A DNA stretch of 64,000 bases from JAWVFM01 sp963739355 (GTDB taxonomy: Bacteria > Actinomycetota > Thermoleophilia > Solirubrobacterales > 70-9): NCBI GenBank assembly GCA_963739355.1, contig CAVUAD010000005.1:186001-250000 (forward strand). The letters are read 5' to 3'. Shown here piece by piece: positions 1 through 7,186 of the stretch; the stretch's first letter is position 1, and the number at the start of each line of letters is the position of its first letter. The position numbers and the translations under genes are program-made. The notes below the pieces were generated by a model, which saw only the letters and a program-made list of their open reading frames with translations, ran no database searches and was not told the origin of the DNA.

Positions 1-773
1 TCCGAGACGTCCGCCTCGTTGAAGCTCGGTGGGTCCGGAAGCGCCGCGTCCTCGTAGCGGCCTGCGTCTCGCGGGTCCGGGAGGGGCCCCTTCGGGCACT
101 GGCTGGAGGCGGTTCCGATCGACGTGTGGGGCGCGCGCTCGTCGAGCTGGAGGTAGAACGGGCGATCACCCGCGCTCCAATGGCGTACCAGTTGCGTTGC
201 GCGTCGATCGAGGACCCGCGTCACATAATCTCGCTGCCTTGACCCGTAGTGGACGATGCGGTCGTTGTCCCCGAGGTCGTACCGGTAATAGCGGGTGTCG
301 CTGCCAACCGAGAACCACTGATCCCACCCCGGAGCCGGCACGTCGATGCCTCCTGAAGCGGTTTCGTAGTGGTTCAGGTACTTGCCGACGTGAGCCGTCC
401 GGTAGCCGGCCGCCTCGAGCCATGCAGGGAGCACGCTGTGCTTGTGCACGAGCGCTGGGTAGCCGGGGGAGTTCGCGAGCACGCCGTTGTTGTGCGGGTA
501 CTGCCCAGTCAGAAGCGCCGTTCTCGAGGGGCAGCACTGCGGAGTGACCACCACGTAATGCTGGAAGCTGATTCCGCCCTTGACCATCAGGCGATACGTG
601 TCCGGCATGGACCGGTGCGTGAGCTCGTTGGCGTTCTGGTCGTCGGTCTGGACGACGATGATGTTCGGGGGTCGTCTTGGAGCGGCGTCGGCTGGTGCAG
701 TGCCCACGGCCGAGCCGAGCGCAAGCAGGGCAAGGGCAACCGCCACCCCTGCGCGCACCGCTACGTCCCGCAT
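1..773 (-). CDS. Secreted sulfatase, N-terminal part (C-terminus beyond window)
   Basis: Reading leftward from ATG 771-773 gives about 257 residues of an alkaline-phosphatase-fold sulfatase, open to the window edge. Residues 1-30 form a signal peptide ending in an Ala-rich cleavage region. A metal-ligand pair QTDDQ is at about 42-46. The sulfatase signature CCPSRTALLTGQYPHNNG begins at about 80; Cys80 (C-x-P-S-R) is the residue that formylglycine-generating enzyme would convert. HVGKYLNHY follows, as in N-acetylglucosamine-6-sulfatase and arylsulfatase A relatives. Substrate is not predictable from the fragment. The neighbour at 853 is divergent with only 79 bases between, so a shared promoter region is likely. 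It is cut by the window, not visibly broken. Confidence 0.9.
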   Translation of the reverse strand, partial: MRDVAVRAGVAVALALLALGSAVGTAPADAAPRRPPNIIVVQTDDQNANELTHRSMPDTYRLMVKGGISFQHYVVVTPQCCPSRTALLTGQYPHNNGVLANSPGYPALVHKHSVLPAWLEAAGYRTAHVGKYLNHYETASGGIDVPAPGWDQWFSVGSDTRYYRYDLGDNDRIVHYGSRQRDYVTRVLDRRATQLVRHWSAGDRPFYLQLDERAPHTSIGTASSQCPKGPLPDPRDAGRYEDAALPDPPSFNEADVS

Positions 774-852
774 GCCGCCATGTTGACAGGCCCGCGGGCG
801 GGCGATCGAGGCGAACCGCATCCAGCCCGCGTCGGCACGGTAGCTTTCCGGC

Positions 853-1368
853 GTGGCCGTCGACGCGGAGCTCCGAGCCAAGCGCGAGGCGCTCGTCATC
901 GAGCACATGGAGTCCGAGAACCGCCACGAGTTCGACGTCACCATGGACACCTTCGAGCACCCGCGCTACGAGCTGATCGCCACCGGGGACGTCTTCGACG
1001 GCCAGGACGCGGTCGACGGCTACTTCCAGGAGACGCGCACCGCCTTTCCCGACCAGCGCAACGAGCTGATCGCCATGCACCATGCCGACGACGCGGTGAT
1101 CGTGGAAGCCATGCTGTACGGCACTCATCTCGGCTCCTTCCGAGGGCTTCCCGCGACCGGGCGCAGGTTCGAGATGCGGTTCTGCGCGATGTTCCTCTTC
1201 GAGGGTGAGGGCCTCGTCTGCGAGCGCGTCTACTTCGACGCGGGGACCGTGCTGCGTCAGCTCGGCATCGCCCACGACCCGCTGACGCTGCGCGGGCGGG
1301 TGGCGACGGTGGTGAACCACCCGGTGACGATCGGCCGCGCCGTCGTCCGACGGGTGGTTGGACGCTGA
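853..1368 (+). CDS. SnoaL-like / NTF2-fold protein
   Basis: A 171-residue soluble protein with the cone-shaped alpha+beta NTF2 fold used by SnoaL-type polyketide cyclases and many small hydrolases or isomerases. The central segment (RYELIATGDVFDGQDAV, then aromatic/acidic strands) matches the ester-cyclase-like branch, in which a short helix and a curved sheet enclose a pocket. GTG 853 is the first plausible start after the divergent sulfatase. No polyketide genes are nearby, so a biosynthetic role is not supported and function is unknown. It ends just before a palindromic repeat that separates it from the convergent glycosylase gene. Confidence 0.75.
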   Translation: MAVDAELRAKREALVIEHMESENRHEFDVTMDTFEHPRYELIATGDVFDGQDAVDGYFQETRTAFPDQRNELIAMHHADDAVIVEAMLYGTHLGSFRGLPATGRRFEMRFCAMFLFEGEGLVCERVYFDAGTVLRQLGIAHDPLTLRGRVATVVNHPVTIGRAVVRRVVGR

Positions 1369-1371
1369 ATA

Positions 1372-1482
1372 ACTTGCGGACGGCTTCGCCGTAGGAAATG
1401 TGCGGGCTTCGCCCTTACATGCTCGTTTCGGATCTAAAGATCCTCAACACTCATCCGCTGCTTTCGGACCTAAAGGTCCTCA
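1372..1482. repeat. Compound palindromic repeat between convergent genes (copy 1)
   Basis: Contains a hairpin around GGACGGCTTCGCCGT, a second around GCGGGCTTCGCCC, and two copies of TTTCGG-NNCTAAAGNN-CCTCA (TTTCGGATCTAAAGATCCTCA-like and TTTCGGACCTAAAGGTCCTCA-like). The last hairpin runs into the stop codon of the minus-strand glycosylase (TGAGGACC on that strand). The same modules recur in inverse orientation at 13286-13345. The position between converging genes and the stem-loops suggest a bidirectional terminator or REP-type element, but there is no T-tract. Confidence 0.7.
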
Positions 1483-2346
1483 CTTCAGTAACCGGGAAAG
1501 CCTGCGGTCCTTCAGCACCCGGCCGCCCGTCTGCTCCGCCGGGCAGTACGTGGTGGTGTGCTCCGCGAAGTGCACCGCCGCCAGGGTGGCGCCGCAGCGG
1601 GGGCAGTCCTCGCCCTCGCGGCGGTGAACCTGGAGGGGCATCGGCATCTTGTCGGGGATCGTCTCGCCGATGACCTCCTCGTAGTGCTCGACGGCGTCGC
1701 CCAGCACGTGCAGCGCCCCGTGTAGCGCCTCGACCTCGGCCGCGACCAGGTCCGCGCCCTTCCGGAACGGGCCGAGGCGGGCCTCCCAGAGGATCTCGTC
1801 AACCCAGGAGCGCCCGATGCCGGCGATCGTTCGCTGGTTGCGGAGCAGCGGGTGAAGCTGGCGCGGCTCGTCGAGCGCCGCGCGCAGATCCTCGAGCGGC
1901 GGCGCGGGCCATGCCTCCGGGCCCAGCGTCGCCACCATCTCGTCGGCGCTCACGGCGTCGCGGGGCATGAGCTTCGCCCAGGCTCGCTGCTTGGTCCCGA
2001 ACTCGCGCAGGCGCAGCTCGCGGCCGTCCGCGAGGCGGATCAGAACGCGCGACGCACGGTCCCGAAGCGAGGCGCGCTTGTCGAAGAACTGGAGCCGGCC
2101 CGCCGACATCATGTGGACGAGCAGCGCGAGCTCGCCGTGCTCGTCGTCGCCCGCTGAGAGCTCGACCACGGGCATCTTGCCGACGCGCCGTACGCCCTCG
2201 ATCGTGCGGCCCGTGAGCGCGCCAAGCGGCGGCTTCACGGACTTCATGGCGACCATGCCGGGGGCCAGCGCGGACTCGATCTCCGCGCCGCCCAGCGCCG
2301 CGTCCAGACGGCGCGTCGTGATCTCGACCTCCGGAAGCTCAGGCAT
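1480..2346 (-). CDS. Fpg/Nei family DNA glycosylase, atypical zinc finger
   Basis: 288 residues beginning MPELPEVE, so Pro2 (Schiff-base nucleophile) and Glu3 are present, as is Lys57 (GKMP). A helix-two-turn-helix stretch (NQRTIAGIGRSWVDEIL) follows, then a C-terminal zinc-finger region. The family removes oxidised bases in base excision repair by bifunctional glycosylase/AP-lyase chemistry. The finger is odd: C248-x2-C251-x16-C268-x2-E271, so the fourth cysteine is Glu. The position normally held by the catalytic finger Arg (R-x4-C) is His263. It may be a divergent Nei-like branch with altered base preference or weak zinc binding. Product family is secure; the exact subfamily (mutM versus nei) is not. 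Confidence 0.88.
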   Translation of the reverse strand: MPELPEVEITTRRLDAALGGAEIESALAPGMVAMKSVKPPLGALTGRTIEGVRRVGKMPVVELSAGDDEHGELALLVHMMSAGRLQFFDKRASLRDRASRVLIRLADGRELRLREFGTKQRAWAKLMPRDAVSADEMVATLGPEAWPAPPLEDLRAALDEPRQLHPLLRNQRTIAGIGRSWVDEILWEARLGPFRKGADLVAAEVEALHGALHVLGDAVEHYEEVIGETIPDKMPMPLQVHRREGEDCPRCGATLAAVHFAEHTTTYCPAEQTGGRVLKDRRLSRLLK

Positions 2347-2396
2347 GCCGATAGCGTCGCATGCCGTCTGGTTATGCTCCGGCCGTGGCAGGTGTG

Positions 2397-3287
2397 ATGG
2401 TGCGGTTGGCTCTTGCGCTGGTCTTGGTGGGCTCGGCGATCGCCAAGCTGGCCGCCCCGGCTTCCAGCCGAGCCGCTCTCGGCACGTTCGGCATCCAGGC
2501 CGAGTGGCTGCGGTGGGCGACCTGGGGTGGCCTTGTGGGTGTCGAGCTCGGCCTCGCCGCCGGTGTCGCCGCCGGCTCGTCCGCTGCCTGCTACGCGGCC
2601 GCGGGCCTCATGACGATCTTCGCGCTGGCGCTTGCGGTGGCCCTGGCGCGGGGGCGGGGCGGTGCGCCCTGCGCTTGCTTCGGCTCCCGCTCGACCGTCA
2701 GCCCGCAGAGCCTCGGGCGGAACGCGCTCCTCGCCGCCGCCTTTCTCGTCACCCCGCTGGTGCCAACGCACGACCTGAGCACGGACCAGTGGCTGGGTCT
2801 CGGCCTTGCCGTCGCGCTGCTCGCCTGCTGCGGGCTAGCGCTGGCCGTGCTCGCCCTGGCGCGCGAGGTGGGGATGCTGCGGCTTCGCCTCGGGCCGGAC
2901 TCCGCGCTGGAGATCCCGGACGAGGGGCCCGAGGTCGGCGTCGGCAGCACGTTGATCGAGCGCTTCCAGCCCGGCTCGTCGGCGCGCCTCGTCCTCGCGG
3001 TGTTCGTCTCGAGCGGGTGCCGCGCCTGCCGCTCGCTGGAGCCGGCCGTGGAGTCGCTGCGCAGTGATCCGGTCCTCGCCGTCGAGACCTTCGAGGAGGT
3101 CGCGGATGCGGGCGCCTGGGCGGAGGCAAGATGTCCGGGCAGTCCCTACGCGGTGGCGCTCGACCTGAGCGGCGTCGTGCTTGCGAAGGGGACGTTCAAC
3201 AACCTCGCCCAGCTCGAGAGCGTGCTGGGCACGGCCGAGCGGCGCAGGGCGGGGTTTGCCGCGGTCGAGGGGGTGGGCGGTGCCTGA
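2397..3287 (+). CDS. MauE-type membrane protein fused to thioredoxin-like (MauD-like) domain
   Basis: 296 residues from ATG 2397 (an in-frame GTG at 2385 is an alternative). The first half has four hydrophobic segments of the MauE/DoxX type with the MauE-like motif CACFGS near residue 97. A further hydrophobic span and a linker follow, then a thioredoxin-fold domain with active-site C-R-A-C (SSGCRACRSL) and a cis-Pro region (CPGSPYAVALD...GVVLAKG), which is how MauD proteins look. In methylamine utilisation MauE and MauD form or sort the disulfides of the light chain MauA; here they appear as one chain. The reading frame overlaps the next gene by 8 bases, so translation is probably coupled. 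The target is presumably the Cys-rich product of that gene. Confidence 0.85.
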   Translation: MVRLALALVLVGSAIAKLAAPASSRAALGTFGIQAEWLRWATWGGLVGVELGLAAGVAAGSSAACYAAAGLMTIFALALAVALARGRGGAPCACFGSRSTVSPQSLGRNALLAAAFLVTPLVPTHDLSTDQWLGLGLAVALLACCGLALAVLALAREVGMLRLRLGPDSALEIPDEGPEVGVGSTLIERFQPGSSARLVLAVFVSSGCRACRSLEPAVESLRSDPVLAVETFEEVADAGAWAEARCPGSPYAVALDLSGVVLAKGTFNNLAQLESVLGTAERRRAGFAAVEGVGGA

Positions 3288-3888
3288 GGAGCCGTGGCAC
3301 GCTGAGGGCGGACCGGCCGCCCGCGCGGCGGAGCGGCTTGCCGCCGGGAGCTCGCGGCGCGGTTTCCTCGCTCGTGCCGGGGCGTGGCTCCTCGGGGCGA
3401 GCGTCGGCGGCGCGATCGTCGGGCGTTCCCTCCAGCAGCCCGAGGACGCCGACGCTTACTACTTCTTCTGCGGCCACACCTACACGACGGGCTCCTGCAT
3501 CCACCCGCTGGGCCTGCCGCGGATCGACAGCCGCGGGTTCCCGATTCGCCCGTCGGACGGGCATCCGGTGGACAACCTCGGCCGCCCGATCAACCACCAC
3601 GGCGAACCCCTGAACGACAACGGGCGGCCGCTCACGGATCCCGACGGCAGACCGCTCCCGCCGGCGCCGAGGGCGCCGATCTGCGAGGAGACCGCGCGGG
3701 TCTACGACATCAGCGCTCGCCTGGAGGGCTCGTGGTACCGCTGCTGCGGCGGCCACGTGCGCAAGCTCTGGGACTGCTGCTCGCAGAGCTCGCAGCGCAT
3801 CAACGGCGACGCCGCTCTCCACGGCTACTGCTACGGCTCTCGCAAGGTCTTCTGCGTGACCTACTACCAGACCCACGTCCCATGCTGA
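3280..3888 (+). CDS. Tat-exported Cys-rich protein resembling methylamine dehydrogenase light chain (MauA-like)
   Basis: 202 residues from GTG 3280, chosen because it precedes the twin-arginine signal SRRGFLARAGAWLLGAS (about residues 25-41). The mature part has ten cysteines and a C-terminal pattern (WYRCCGGH, DCC, YCYG, FC, PC) that follows the disulfide-rich fold of the MauA light chain, which has twelve. Between the second and third cysteines lies an insertion of short repeats of the form GRPL/GEPL (residues about 80-125). By eye, the two tryptophans that form tryptophan tryptophylquinone in MauA are not at the equivalent places: the first aligns with Arg before ICEET and the second with Tyr in HGYCYG. 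A quinone cofactor is therefore doubtful. Its role is unknown beyond an exported, disulfide-stabilised protein. Confidence 0.8.
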   Translation: MPEEPWHAEGGPAARAAERLAAGSSRRGFLARAGAWLLGASVGGAIVGRSLQQPEDADAYYFFCGHTYTTGSCIHPLGLPRIDSRGFPIRPSDGHPVDNLGRPINHHGEPLNDNGRPLTDPDGRPLPPAPRAPICEETARVYDISARLEGSWYRCCGGHVRKLWDCCSQSSQRINGDAALHGYCYGSRKVFCVTYYQTHVPC

Positions 3889-3910
3889 ACGCCGGCGGCG
3901 GAGGTCTGCG

Positions 3911-5347
3911 ATGAGCGCCGTCCAGGTCGTGCTCGCCGTCGCCGCCCTGCCGATCGGACTCACCGGCGCCTGGTCGCCGTGCGGGTTCTCGATGGTCGAG
4001 ACAGTGGGCCGGCGCGGCGAGCCGGCCGCCGGCCGGACCACGTTTGCGGCCTGCGCCGCTTTCGTCCCCGGAGCTGCGGTGGGCGGCGCGCTGACGTTCG
4101 GCCTCCTGGGCCTCCTGGGCGGCGCGCTCCATGGCGTCGGCGGGACGGCGAGCTACGGGGTTGCCGCCGCCATCGCGATCGGCGCCGCGGCCCTCGAGGC
4201 ACGCGGGACGCGCATCGTCCCGCAGATCCGGCGGCAGCTCCCGGAGGGCTGGCGGTGGTCGATGCCGCTGCCCGTCGCCTCGGCGCTCTACGGCGTCCTC
4301 CTCGGGTTGGGATTCACCACGTTCGTGCTCAGCTTTGGCGTCTGGGCGCTTGCCGGAATCAGCTTCGCGCTCGGCAGCTTGACGAGCGGCGTCGTCATCG
4401 GGGTCTCGTTCGGCATCGGCAGAGCGCTGCCGGTCGTCGTGCTGGCCCCGCTCGCCGACCACCGGGTCGGAATCCGGTGCACGGAGCTCATGGCGGAACA
4501 CCCCAGCCTATACCGCCGCGCCCGGTTCGGGGACGCGCTGGCGCTCGCGGTGGCGGCCACCGTCCTCCTCACCACCGGCGCAAACGCCGCGCACGTCCAG
4601 TCCACCGGCGGCGCCGACCCCTCGGTCGCCAGGGGCGCCATTGCCTACCAGCGCGCCAGTGGCGGGGCAACCGTGGTCCGCCAGGGCCACGTCACGCGTC
4701 TCCGCGCGCGACAGCCCGCGCTCGGCGGCTCGCGCCTGGCGGTCAAGCATCCAGGCCGCATCGTCATCCGGGGCGCGAAGACCTTTCACCGGCTGGGAAC
4801 CATTCCCGCCAAGGGCGCGGACGCGATCGCAATCTCGAGCAGGTGGATCGTCTTCGGGCAGTCGGCGAACGGGGCGGACTTCCTGAAGGCCGCTCGGCTC
4901 ACCCCGAAGGGCAAACCCGGCAAGCTCCGCGTCATCGCCACGGCGGGCCACCCGGCAAGGCTCGGCCGCCCGTCCCTGGACGACAACAGCGTGGTTTACG
5001 GGAAGGCGCGCACCGCGCGCTCGCTGATCATCCTGAGGAACCTCCACACCGGTGATGCGCGGGTGCTGATGCGCTCCCGGCGCGCCCAGCTCGCGAACCC
5101 CTCGCTGCGCGGCAACCGGGTCCTCTTCGACCGCTCGATCCGCTCACGCCAGAACCCGACCTTCACTCACGCGCCGCCCCTGCAGCAGCGCCTCGTGCTC
5201 AGCTGGCTCGACGGCAGCCGCAGGCAGACGCTCTACCGGGAGACGGGCCACGGGACGATGCTCTGGACGACGGCGCTCTCCGCGAAGTACGCGTACGTGA
5301 CCGTGCTGCGCGGCCACCGCTCGAAGATCCTCCGCGTCTCGCGGTAG
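3911..5347 (+). CDS. MauF-like membrane domain fused to a TolB-type beta-propeller
   Basis: 478 residues. Residues 1-190 carry about five or six membrane segments and begin with GLTGAWSPCGFSMVETVG, the hallmark of MauF (a DsbD/CcdA relative needed for methylamine dehydrogenase maturation). From about 200 onward an exported domain shows at least six repeats of the pattern L-x-G/D-x-x-V-V-x-x, typical of a TolB/WD40-like propeller. The heavy chain of methylamine dehydrogenase is also a propeller, so this chain may combine a maturation role with a docking role. It starts 22 bases after the MauA-like gene behind GGAGG (3900-3904), completing a probable three-gene operon. No MauG, MauB or amicyanin gene is nearby. 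Confidence 0.8.
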   Translation: MSAVQVVLAVAALPIGLTGAWSPCGFSMVETVGRRGEPAAGRTTFAACAAFVPGAAVGGALTFGLLGLLGGALHGVGGTASYGVAAAIAIGAAALEARGTRIVPQIRRQLPEGWRWSMPLPVASALYGVLLGLGFTTFVLSFGVWALAGISFALGSLTSGVVIGVSFGIGRALPVVVLAPLADHRVGIRCTELMAEHPSLYRRARFGDALALAVAATVLLTTGANAAHVQSTGGADPSVARGAIAYQRASGGATVVRQGHVTRLRARQPALGGSRLAVKHPGRIVIRGAKTFHRLGTIPAKGADAIAISSRWIVFGQSANGADFLKAARLTPKGKPGKLRVIATAGHPARLGRPSLDDNSVVYGKARTARSLIILRNLHTGDARVLMRSRRAQLANPSLRGNRVLFDRSIRSRQNPTFTHAPPLQQRLVLSWLDGSRRQTLYRETGHGTMLWTTALSAKYAYVTVLRGHRSKILRVSR

Positions 5348-5349
5348 CC

Positions 5350-5997
5350 CTACTTCGGCGCGGCCAGCACCGAGGGCGGCGGGTCGGGAACGCCGAGCGC
5401 GCGGTAGATCGTCACCGAGGGCTTGACGATCAGCCAGTCGCTGCCGCTTCGCTTCAGGAAGACGACGTCGTCCTCGACCGAGGGCTGCGGATTGCCCGCG
5501 TAGCGGTCGACGATCGTGACCGTCGCGCGCACGCCGCCGCCCTCGCTGACCACGTCCTTGATCTCGCCCATCTGCGCGTGCTGCCACTGCGGCAGCCCGT
5601 GCCCCGGGTCGTAGCCGATCGATTGCGAGAGGCCGGCGCACCCGGCCCCGACGGGGAGCTTCAGGACGTCGAGTGCGCCGGGCTCGAAGAGCTTGCAGAG
5701 GGCTGCGCCGTCGTGGGAGTCGAGCGCGCCGACATAGGAGCGCAGTGCCGTGGCCACGCCCGGCGGCACGGGCGGCGGCTTGGGCTGCGGCGGATGCGTC
5801 GGCTTCGGGTTCGGCGCCGGCCTGCGCCGGTGGTGCGCTGCGGTAGTCGTCTGGTTGCGGTGGCCGGACGCACTGGGCGTGCCCAGCCGCGGGCTCGTGC
5901 TCGTCGTCGACGAGGTCGAGGGCTCGGCACCACCGCCACCGCAACCCGAGAGGAGCACGAGCGCGGCGACCCCGGCCATTCCAAGGGGAAACTTCAC
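5350..5997 (-). CDS. Putative lipoprotein with NTF2-like C-terminal domain
   Basis: From GTG 5997 the product starts with a lipoprotein signal (MAGVAALVLLSGCGGGG), making the Cys after LLSG the likely lipidated residue. A Ser/Thr linker and a His/Arg/Pro-rich stretch (about residues 25-80) follow, then a 120-residue domain (VATALRSYVGALDSHDGAALCKLF...DDVVFLKRSGSDWLIVKPS) like the NTF2-fold domains of many actinobacterial lipoproteins. A longer in-frame upstream extension lacks signal features and is rejected. The gene converges on the MauF-propeller gene with two bases between stops, and diverges from nadA. Function unknown; surface exposed by inference. Confidence 0.75.
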   Translation of the reverse strand: MKFPLGMAGVAALVLLSGCGGGGAEPSTSSTTSTSPRLGTPSASGHRNQTTTAAHHRRRPAPNPKPTHPPQPKPPPVPPGVATALRSYVGALDSHDGAALCKLFEPGALDVLKLPVGAGCAGLSQSIGYDPGHGLPQWQHAQMGEIKDVVSEGGGVRATVTIVDRYAGNPQPSVEDDVVFLKRSGSDWLIVKPSVTIYRALGVPDPPPSVLAAPK

Positions 5998-6073
5998 TCC
6001 ACTAGACTGTAGGAAGTCATTCGCCCTGGTTCGAGGCTGGCACGTCGAGGACGCCAGCCGGGCCGGCGAACAT

Positions 6074-6078
6074 AGGAG
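6074..6078 (+). promoter_or_regulatory. Ribosome binding site deciding the nadA start
   Basis: AGGAG lies 8 bases before ATG 6087 but only 2 before the upstream in-frame TTG 6081, which favours the ATG. Confidence 0.65.
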
Positions 6079-6086
6079 CATTGGAC

Positions 6087-7118
6087 ATGCAGGAGCTAGA
6101 GACACTCCAGCCAAGCCCGACGAGCACCCTCTCGCCGGAGGAGATCGGCGACCTCTCGGCCGAGGTGAGAGCTATCGCATCGGCGCGCAACGCCGTCATC
6201 CTTGCGCACAACTACCAGCTGCCCGAGCTCCAGGACGTCGCGGACCTCACCGGCGACTCGCTGCAGCTCTCCAGGGAGGCCGCCTCCACGAGCGCCGACG
6301 TGATCGCCTTCTGCGGCGTCCACTTCATGGCGGAGACCGCCTCGATCCTCTCGCCGCAGAAGACGGTCCTGATTCCAGACCCGAAGGCAGGCTGCTCGCT
6401 CTCGGACTCGATCACGGCCGACCAGCTGCGGGCTTGGAAGGCCGAGCACCCGGGCGCCGTCGTCGTCATGTATGTCAACACCTCGGCGGAGGTGAAGGCC
6501 GAGACCGACTACTGCTGCACGTCGTCCAACGCGGTCAAGGTCGTCCAGCACATCCTGCGCGAGCACGGCCGCGAGACGGAGATCCTCTTCGGCCCGGACA
6601 TGTGGCTCGGGTCGTTCGTGGCGCGCGAGCTCGGGCTGCCCGACGACCCCGAGGCCTACGCCCGCTTCCACGTCTGGGACGGCGAGTGCCATGTCCATGC
6701 GGGCATCCGGCCCGACGACATCGCGGCGACCCGCGCCGAGCACCCCAACGCCGAGTTCCTGATCCACCCCGAGTGCGGCTGCTCGACGCAGGCGATGGAG
6801 TACGTCGCCTCGGGTGATGTCGCCGCCGAGGGCGTCCACATGCTGTCCACGTCCGGGATGCTCAGGCACGTCGAGGCCAACCCCGACGGCGAGTTCATCG
6901 TCGCCACCGAGACCGGCATGCTCTACCCGCTTCAGCAGGCAGCGCCCGGCGCGAACCTGATCGAGGCCAACCGCATGGCCTTCTGCAGGTACATGAAGAT
7001 GATCACGCTGCCGAAGCTCCGCGACTCGCTGCGCGACCTGCGCTTCGAGGTCAAGGTCCCGCCGGAGGTCGCCGAGCGGGCGCGGGTGCCGATCGAGCGG
7101 ATGGTCGCCATCGGCTGA
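6087..7118 (+). CDS. nadA: Quinolinate synthase A
   Basis: 343 residues. NadA condenses iminoaspartate with dihydroxyacetone phosphate to quinolinate in de novo NAD synthesis, using an oxygen-sensitive [4Fe-4S] cluster. Visible motifs: ILAHNYQLPELQ (substrate His), FCGVHFMAETA, PDPKAGCSL, HPECGCSTQ and NRMAFCRYMKM. These give the three cluster cysteines in the first, fourth and fifth motifs. Length and motif order are those of the full enzyme. The usual partners nadB and nadC are not adjacent, so it appears to be a single-gene unit. Confidence 0.96.
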   Translation: MQELETLQPSPTSTLSPEEIGDLSAEVRAIASARNAVILAHNYQLPELQDVADLTGDSLQLSREAASTSADVIAFCGVHFMAETASILSPQKTVLIPDPKAGCSLSDSITADQLRAWKAEHPGAVVVMYVNTSAEVKAETDYCCTSSNAVKVVQHILREHGRETEILFGPDMWLGSFVARELGLPDDPEAYARFHVWDGECHVHAGIRPDDIAATRAEHPNAEFLIHPECGCSTQAMEYVASGDVAAEGVHMLSTSGMLRHVEANPDGEFIVATETGMLYPLQQAAPGANLIEANRMAFCRYMKMITLPKLRDSLRDLRFEVKVPPEVAERARVPIERMVAIG

Positions 7119-7186
7119 CGGTGCGAGGCCGCCACCCGCCCGCCTGAACCCCGACCGCCGGCGGTCGCAGACGCGAGAATCGCCTC

